From Caldifarciminota bacterium (lineage in GTDB: Bacteria > Hydrothermota > Tepidihabitantia > Tepidihabitantales > Tepidihabitantaceae): a stretch of DNA of 8,551 nt. The notes beneath the pieces were generated by a model. It had not been told where the DNA came from. It did not search any database and was given only the letters and a program-made list of their open reading frames with translations. Position 1 is the stretch's first letter. Every line of letters starts with the position of its first letter. The DNA lies in the NCBI GenBank assembly GCA_011049385.1, contig DSBX01000335.1, positions 1 through 8,551 of the forward strand, read 5' to 3'. Positions 5,867-8,551 of the stretch are shown piece by piece. The position numbers and the translations under genes were made by a program.

Positions 5867-8112
5867 AGTACCTGCTTATCCTGCTGGCAATGACGGTGCC
5901 GGCCCTGGCTCAGGTCACCGAGATTCGCGAACTGCGCAAGAACAATGCCCAGGGCGAGCCGCTCCTGCTCGGCCAGACCGTCACCGTCACTGGCGTCGTC
6001 ACGGTGGCGACCAGCTTCGGTAACTGGGGGCCGGGCTTCCTCGAAGACGGAACCGGCGGGGTCGGTTTCTACGGCAGTCGCGTGTCGGGCGTGGCGGTCG
6101 GCGACAGCATCACCGTCACCGGCACGGTCAAGCTCTTCTATGGGCTGACCCAGCTCGACCCGATCTCGAACCTCACCAGCCACGGCAGTCGCGGCGCGCC
6201 CGCACCCCGGAGCGAGCCGCTCAGTTTCGTGGACCGGGTTGACACCGCGGCGGGCTGGGTCGAAAACGAGGGCTGGCTCTGCCGGTTCGAGAAGATCTGG
6301 ATTGCCCACACGCCGGGCGAGACATTTCAGGGCGACCGGAACTACGACATCTCCGACGCGGGCGGCTATCTCGCCCAGATGCGGATTCACCGGAGCGTCG
6401 GCGACATCATCGGCGCGCCGATACCGGACGATTCCATAACCCTGGTCGGTGTCATCTCTCAGTACAAGCCTGACACGCCGCATTTCGGCGGCTACCAGGT
6501 GATGCCGAGAATGGCGGCGGACCTCGGGGTGCCGGTAAGCTACATGCCGATAGGCGACGCCATCCGGGACGACGCCGGTGACGGCTTCCCGGACCGGTGG
6601 GGCCAGAACGTGACCGTGACCGGCGTGGTGACGGTGCCGACCGGCGTCTTCGACACGACCCGGCTCGACATCTACGTCCAGGACACGACCGCGGGGGTCA
6701 ATGTCTTCGGCTGGAGTATCGGTGAGCCGCTCGACGTCGGTGACAGCGTCGCGGTCACCGGCAAGGTAGACTGGTACCGGGGCAAGACCGAACTCACCAG
6801 CCCGGTCATCACCGTGCTGGCCCGGAACGTCGGCGAGCCGGAACCCCGCATCCTGACCTGTGCCGAGATGAACCGGGAGCGTTACGAAGGCGAGTTGGTC
6901 GGGCTGGTCGGAGTGATGACGCTGGCCTCGGAACTGGCCGGCAACCAGAACTACCTGGTCGAGGACGCGACCGGCAGTGTCACCCTGAGAATTGACGGCG
7001 ACACCGACATCCCCGGGCTCCGGCCGGTGACCGCACCCGACACCTTCACCCTCATCGGCATCAAGAGCCAGTACACCGACTCGGCCCGGCCGCTTGAGGG
7101 CTACCAGGTCCAGCCCCGGTTCCGCAGTGATTTCTCCCGCACCGCCGGGGACCTGCCCCTGCGGACGATCCGCGAGGTTCAACGGCCCGGGCCGGACGGC
7201 GTTACCCCGCTCCTGCACGACTCCATCGTGCGTGTGCGCGGCCGGATAACCGGACCGGCCTCCGCCTTCACCATCGGCCGGAGCAAGAGCCTGTTCATCC
7301 AGGATACGACCCAGGGCGTCAATGTCTTCGGGTGCAGTTATCCGTCTGACGAAGAGCGCTACCTCGATGAACTCGGAGTGGAATGGGAAGTGGTGGGCCA
7401 GGTCATCGAATACAACGGCCTGACCGAAATCGCCAACGGTACAATGTTCGTCACCGACACCGTCCCGGATACGGTCCTGCCGGTGTCGGTACCCTACAAC
7501 ACCCCGCTCACCGAACGGATGGAGTCGGACCTGCTCAAGGTCGTCGGCGAGGTGATCGAGCCGCCGGTCCTTTCCGGCTCGGGCTACAACATCACCCTCA
7601 AGAACGGCTCGGCCGGCATCACCGTCCGGGTCGGCGACCAGACCGGCATCGCGGTCGGCTGGATCACCCGCGGGATGCGGCTCCGGGTCATCGGCATCGG
7701 CGGCCAGTACACCTGGGAGCCGCCCTACAACACCGGCTACCAGTTGATGCCCCGTTTCGATAGCGACCTTGCGGACACCAGCGCGGCCTTTCCGCCGACC
7801 GAGGAACTGACGCTGGACTCGGTCCTGCCCAACCCGTTCCGGCCCTGGGAGGGCGAGGTCGCGTCGTTGCGCCTCAACGCGCCGCGTAACTGGCGGCTGA
7901 CCGTGAACGTGCTCGACCTCGAGGGGCGCGAAGTGCGGACCCTGCTGTCCGAGGGTGCAGGCGGGTATCACGACTTGAAATGGGACGGCACTGATCGGCA
8001 GTTGCGGCCCCTGCCGGCCGGCATCTACCTTGTCAACGTCCGGGGCGTGCCGCCGGGCGGCGGGGTGCGGACGCTAACCAGGCCGGCGGTGATTGCCGCC
8101 AGTCTGCGTTGA
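5863..8112 (+). CDS. Secreted protein with three tandem paired OB-like repeats and a FlgD-like C-terminal domain
   Basis: I do not recognise a named gene. The 749-residue product begins with a Sec signal peptide (MKYLLILLAMTVPALA, likely cut before Gln17). Three similar units follow, at about 17-221, 228-424 and 432-636. Each opens with an IRE/IRD segment. Next comes a beta-rich half with VTVTGVVTV-, FLEDGTGGV/VQDTTAGVNVFG- and VGDSVAVTGKV-type strands, and then a second beta-rich half ending GYQVMPR, GYQVQPR or GYQLMPR. This pattern fits OB-fold domains such as those preceding extracellular nucleases, but no nuclease domain is present. Residues about 650-749 resemble a FlgD-like Ig or sorting domain: LPNPFRP (655-661), WDGTD (707-711) and PAGIYLV (718-724). 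The protein is probably exported and perhaps surface-attached. It is translationally coupled (GTGA) to the solute-binding lipoprotein, which suggests a joint envelope role; binding to nucleic acid or glycan is speculation. Confidence 0.82.
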   Translation: MKYLLILLAMTVPALAQVTEIRELRKNNAQGEPLLLGQTVTVTGVVTVATSFGNWGPGFLEDGTGGVGFYGSRVSGVAVGDSITVTGTVKLFYGLTQLDPISNLTSHGSRGAPAPRSEPLSFVDRVDTAAGWVENEGWLCRFEKIWIAHTPGETFQGDRNYDISDAGGYLAQMRIHRSVGDIIGAPIPDDSITLVGVISQYKPDTPHFGGYQVMPRMAADLGVPVSYMPIGDAIRDDAGDGFPDRWGQNVTVTGVVTVPTGVFDTTRLDIYVQDTTAGVNVFGWSIGEPLDVGDSVAVTGKVDWYRGKTELTSPVITVLARNVGEPEPRILTCAEMNRERYEGELVGLVGVMTLASELAGNQNYLVEDATGSVTLRIDGDTDIPGLRPVTAPDTFTLIGIKSQYTDSARPLEGYQVQPRFRSDFSRTAGDLPLRTIREVQRPGPDGVTPLLHDSIVRVRGRITGPASAFTIGRSKSLFIQDTTQGVNVFGCSYPSDEERYLDELGVEWEVVGQVIEYNGLTEIANGTMFVTDTVPDTVLPVSVPYNTPLTERMESDLLKVVGEVIEPPVLSGSGYNITLKNGSAGITVRVGDQTGIAVGWITRGMRLRVIGIGGQYTWEPPYNTGYQLMPRFDSDLADTSAAFPPTEELTLDSVLPNPFRPWEGEVASLRLNAPRNWRLTVNVLDLEGREVRTLLSEGAGGYHDLKWDGTDRQLRPLPAGIYLVNVRGVPPGGGVRTLTRPAVIAASLR
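5911..6525 (+). repeat. Protein repeat unit 1 (paired OB-like domains)
   Basis: Residues 17-221 of the secreted protein. The first half carries GQTVTVTGVVTVAT, FLEDGTGGVGFYG and GDSITVTGTVKLFYGLTQL. The second half carries DSITLVGVISQY and ends GYQVMPR (210-216). It is the most divergent unit in its second half, where the usual strand around residues 140-150 reads WLCRFEKIWIAHT instead of the LVGLVGVMTL of unit 2. Confidence 0.7.
6544..7134 (+). repeat. Protein repeat unit 2 (paired OB-like domains)
   Basis: Residues 228-424 of the secreted protein. The first half carries GQNVTVTGVVTVPT, IYVQDTTAGVNVFGWS and GDSVAVTGKVDWYRGKTEL. The second half carries LVGLVGVMTLASE, YLVEDATGSVTLRI and DTFTLIGIKSQY, and ends GYQVQPR (413-419). 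It is close to unit 1 in its opening strands and to unit 3 around QDTT-GVNVFG. Confidence 0.75.
7156..7770 (+). repeat. Protein repeat unit 3 (paired OB-like domains)
   Basis: Residues 432-636 of the secreted protein. The first half carries IVRVRGRITG, LFIQDTTQGVNVFGCS and WEVVGQVIEYNGLTEI. The second half carries LLKVVGEVIEPP, ITLKNGSAGITVRVGD and LRVIGIGGQY, and ends GYQLMPR (625-631). The GYQ motif is spaced 203 and 212 residues from one unit to the next. Confidence 0.75.
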
Positions 8113-8130
8113 GGCGGGCGGTCACGGGCC

Positions 8131-8158
8131 TTGACTCCGATGCCGGCTCGAATATGAT
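8131..8158 (+). promoter_or_regulatory. Sigma70-type promoter for the EF-G-like gene
   Basis: TTGACT (8131-8136) and TATGAT (8153-8158) are separated by 16 bp, with 5 of 6 consensus matches each. The -35 hexamer and spacing are identical to the promoter at 4566-4593. The predicted start near 8165 gives a leader of about 69 nt. It lies in the 121-bp intergenic gap, 18 bp after the previous stop codon. Confidence 0.6.
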
Positions 8159-8167
8159 TCCCGCTGG

Positions 8168-8196
8168 TAGCGGAACGTCCGAACGCGGCTCCGCTA
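8168..8196 (+). other. Inverted repeat in the predicted leader of the EF-G-like gene
   Basis: TAGCGGA (8168-8174) and TCCGCTA (8190-8196) are perfect 7-bp complements around a 15-nt loop. The loop contains a smaller CGT/ACG pairing (8176-8178 with 8183-8185). The stem would begin a few nucleotides after the predicted start site. No T-run follows, so it does not look like an intrinsic terminator; it could stabilise the 5' end of the mRNA or be a protein site. Confidence 0.4.
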
Positions 8197-8222
8197 GTTT
8201 CCCTGCCCTTCTCAACACCCTC

Positions 8223-8228
8223 AGGAGG
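8223..8228 (+). promoter_or_regulatory. Strong ribosome-binding site, EF-G-like gene
   Basis: AGGAGG, a full match to the anti-Shine-Dalgarno core, ends 5 nt before GTG 8234. It is the strongest such site in the window and fixes the start of the gene. Confidence 0.8.
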
Positions 8229-8233
8229 ATTCT

Positions 8234-8551
8234 GTGAAAGAGTATGCCAGCGACCGGATTCGAAGCCTGGGTTTCTTCGGCCACGGCGGCTCGGGCAAGA
8301 CTTCAATCTGTGAAGCCCTGTTGTTCGCGATGAAGCAGAACAGCCGACTCGGCTCGGTGAACGACGGCAGTTCGCTCCTCGACTACGACGAGGACGAGGT
8401 CGAGCGCAAGATCGGCATCAACCTCGCACTCGGCTACGGCGAGTACCGCGACACGTTCATCAACCTCGTGGACGCACCCGGCTACGCCGACTTCTTCGGA
8501 AACGTCGTCTCCGCGGCCCGGGCGGTGGACAATGCGGTCATCGTCGTGGAC
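8234..8551 (+). CDS. EF-G-like translational GTPase (EF-G-2 type), 3' end outside the window
   Basis: The first 106 residues of a GTPase of the elongation factor G family are present. The P-loop GHGGSGKT is at 16-23, where true EF-G has AHIDAGKT. The SLLDYDEDEVERKIGINLAL stretch (47-66) matches the switch I region of EF-G-like paralogues. G3 is DAPGYADF at 80-87 instead of DTPGHVDF. The same GH-GSGKT and DAPGYGDF pattern is what I recall for Thermus thermophilus EF-G-2, so this is a paralogue rather than the main translocase, which should lie elsewhere in the genome. The canonical catalytic His is Tyr84 here, and the switch I Thr appears to be Gly61. The GTG start is set by AGGAGG at 8223-8228. 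The gene has its own promoter and is probably a separate transcription unit. Its exact role on the ribosome is unknown to me. Confidence 0.88.
   Translation, partial: MKEYASDRIRSLGFFGHGGSGKTSICEALLFAMKQNSRLGSVNDGSSLLDYDEDEVERKIGINLALGYGEYRDTFINLVDAPGYADFFGNVVSAARAVDNAVIVVD

Noticed and set aside
6239..6267. TTGACA at 6239-6244 as a promoter inside the OB-repeat gene
   Set aside because: It is a perfect -35 word, but the sequence 16-18 bp downstream (around GTCGAAAACG) has no TANNAT -10 box.
5659..7971. A 770-codon open frame on the minus strand opposite the lipoprotein and OB-repeat genes
   Set aside because: It spans the junction of two well-supported + strand genes, has no recognisable domain, and is rich in Arg, Gly, Asp, His and Val as expected from the complement of GC-rich codons. 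It is a shadow frame.
8161..8173. Hairpin CCGC-TGGTA-GCGG as a terminator of the upstream operon
   Set aside because: The stem is only 4 bp, there is no T-run, and it lies at or before the predicted start of the next transcript.
1..8551. tRNA or rRNA genes, CRISPR arrays, transposases, phage genes or attachment sites
   Set aside because: Genes fill nearly the whole window. The two gaps (56 and 121 bp) hold only promoter, leader and ribosome-binding features, and I saw no repeat-spacer pattern or transposase-like protein.

Overview
The window is a GC-rich, gene-dense bacterial chromosome segment with seven protein-coding genes, all on the + strand. I see no tRNA or rRNA gene, insertion sequence, CRISPR array or integrase. 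The organism cannot be named from this. The C-terminal FlgD-like/sorting-type domain on the secreted OB-fold protein (NPF, WDGTD and AGIYLV motifs) is a style common in the FCB superphylum and related uncultured candidate phyla. High GC, heavy GTG start use and an EF-G-2-type factor fit such a lineage, but this is a low-confidence inference.

Region 1 (1-4544) is a tightly packed housekeeping cluster: tilS (5' end outside the window), ftsH, dapA and dapB. Each gene overlaps the next (11, 4 and 4 bp), so they are almost certainly co-transcribed and partly translationally coupled. They cover tRNA-Ile2 lysidine modification, membrane protein quality control and two consecutive steps of lysine/diaminopimelate synthesis. 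A sigma70-like promoter (TTGACC-17-TACAAT) is embedded in an AT-rich patch of tilS and could drive ftsH-dapA-dapB independently.

Region 2 (4545-8112) is a two-gene envelope unit. A 56-bp gap carries a TTGACT-16-TAGAAT promoter whose predicted start site falls on or beside the ATG of a UgpB-like solute-binding lipoprotein, so the mRNA may be leaderless. That gene overlaps by 4 bp (GTGA) a secreted 749-residue protein made of three tandem repeats of about 200 residues, each apparently a pair of OB-like beta domains, followed by a FlgD-like C-terminal domain. No ABC permease or ATPase gene is in the window. The pairing of an orphan binding protein with an OB-repeat secreted protein is the least ordinary part of the window.

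Region 3 (8113-8551) is a 121-bp gap with a third promoter of the same design (TTGACT-16-TATGAT), a 7-bp inverted repeat in the predicted leader and a strong AGGAGG ribosome-binding site. It precedes the 5' end of an EF-G-like GTPase of the EF-G-2 type, which runs off the window.
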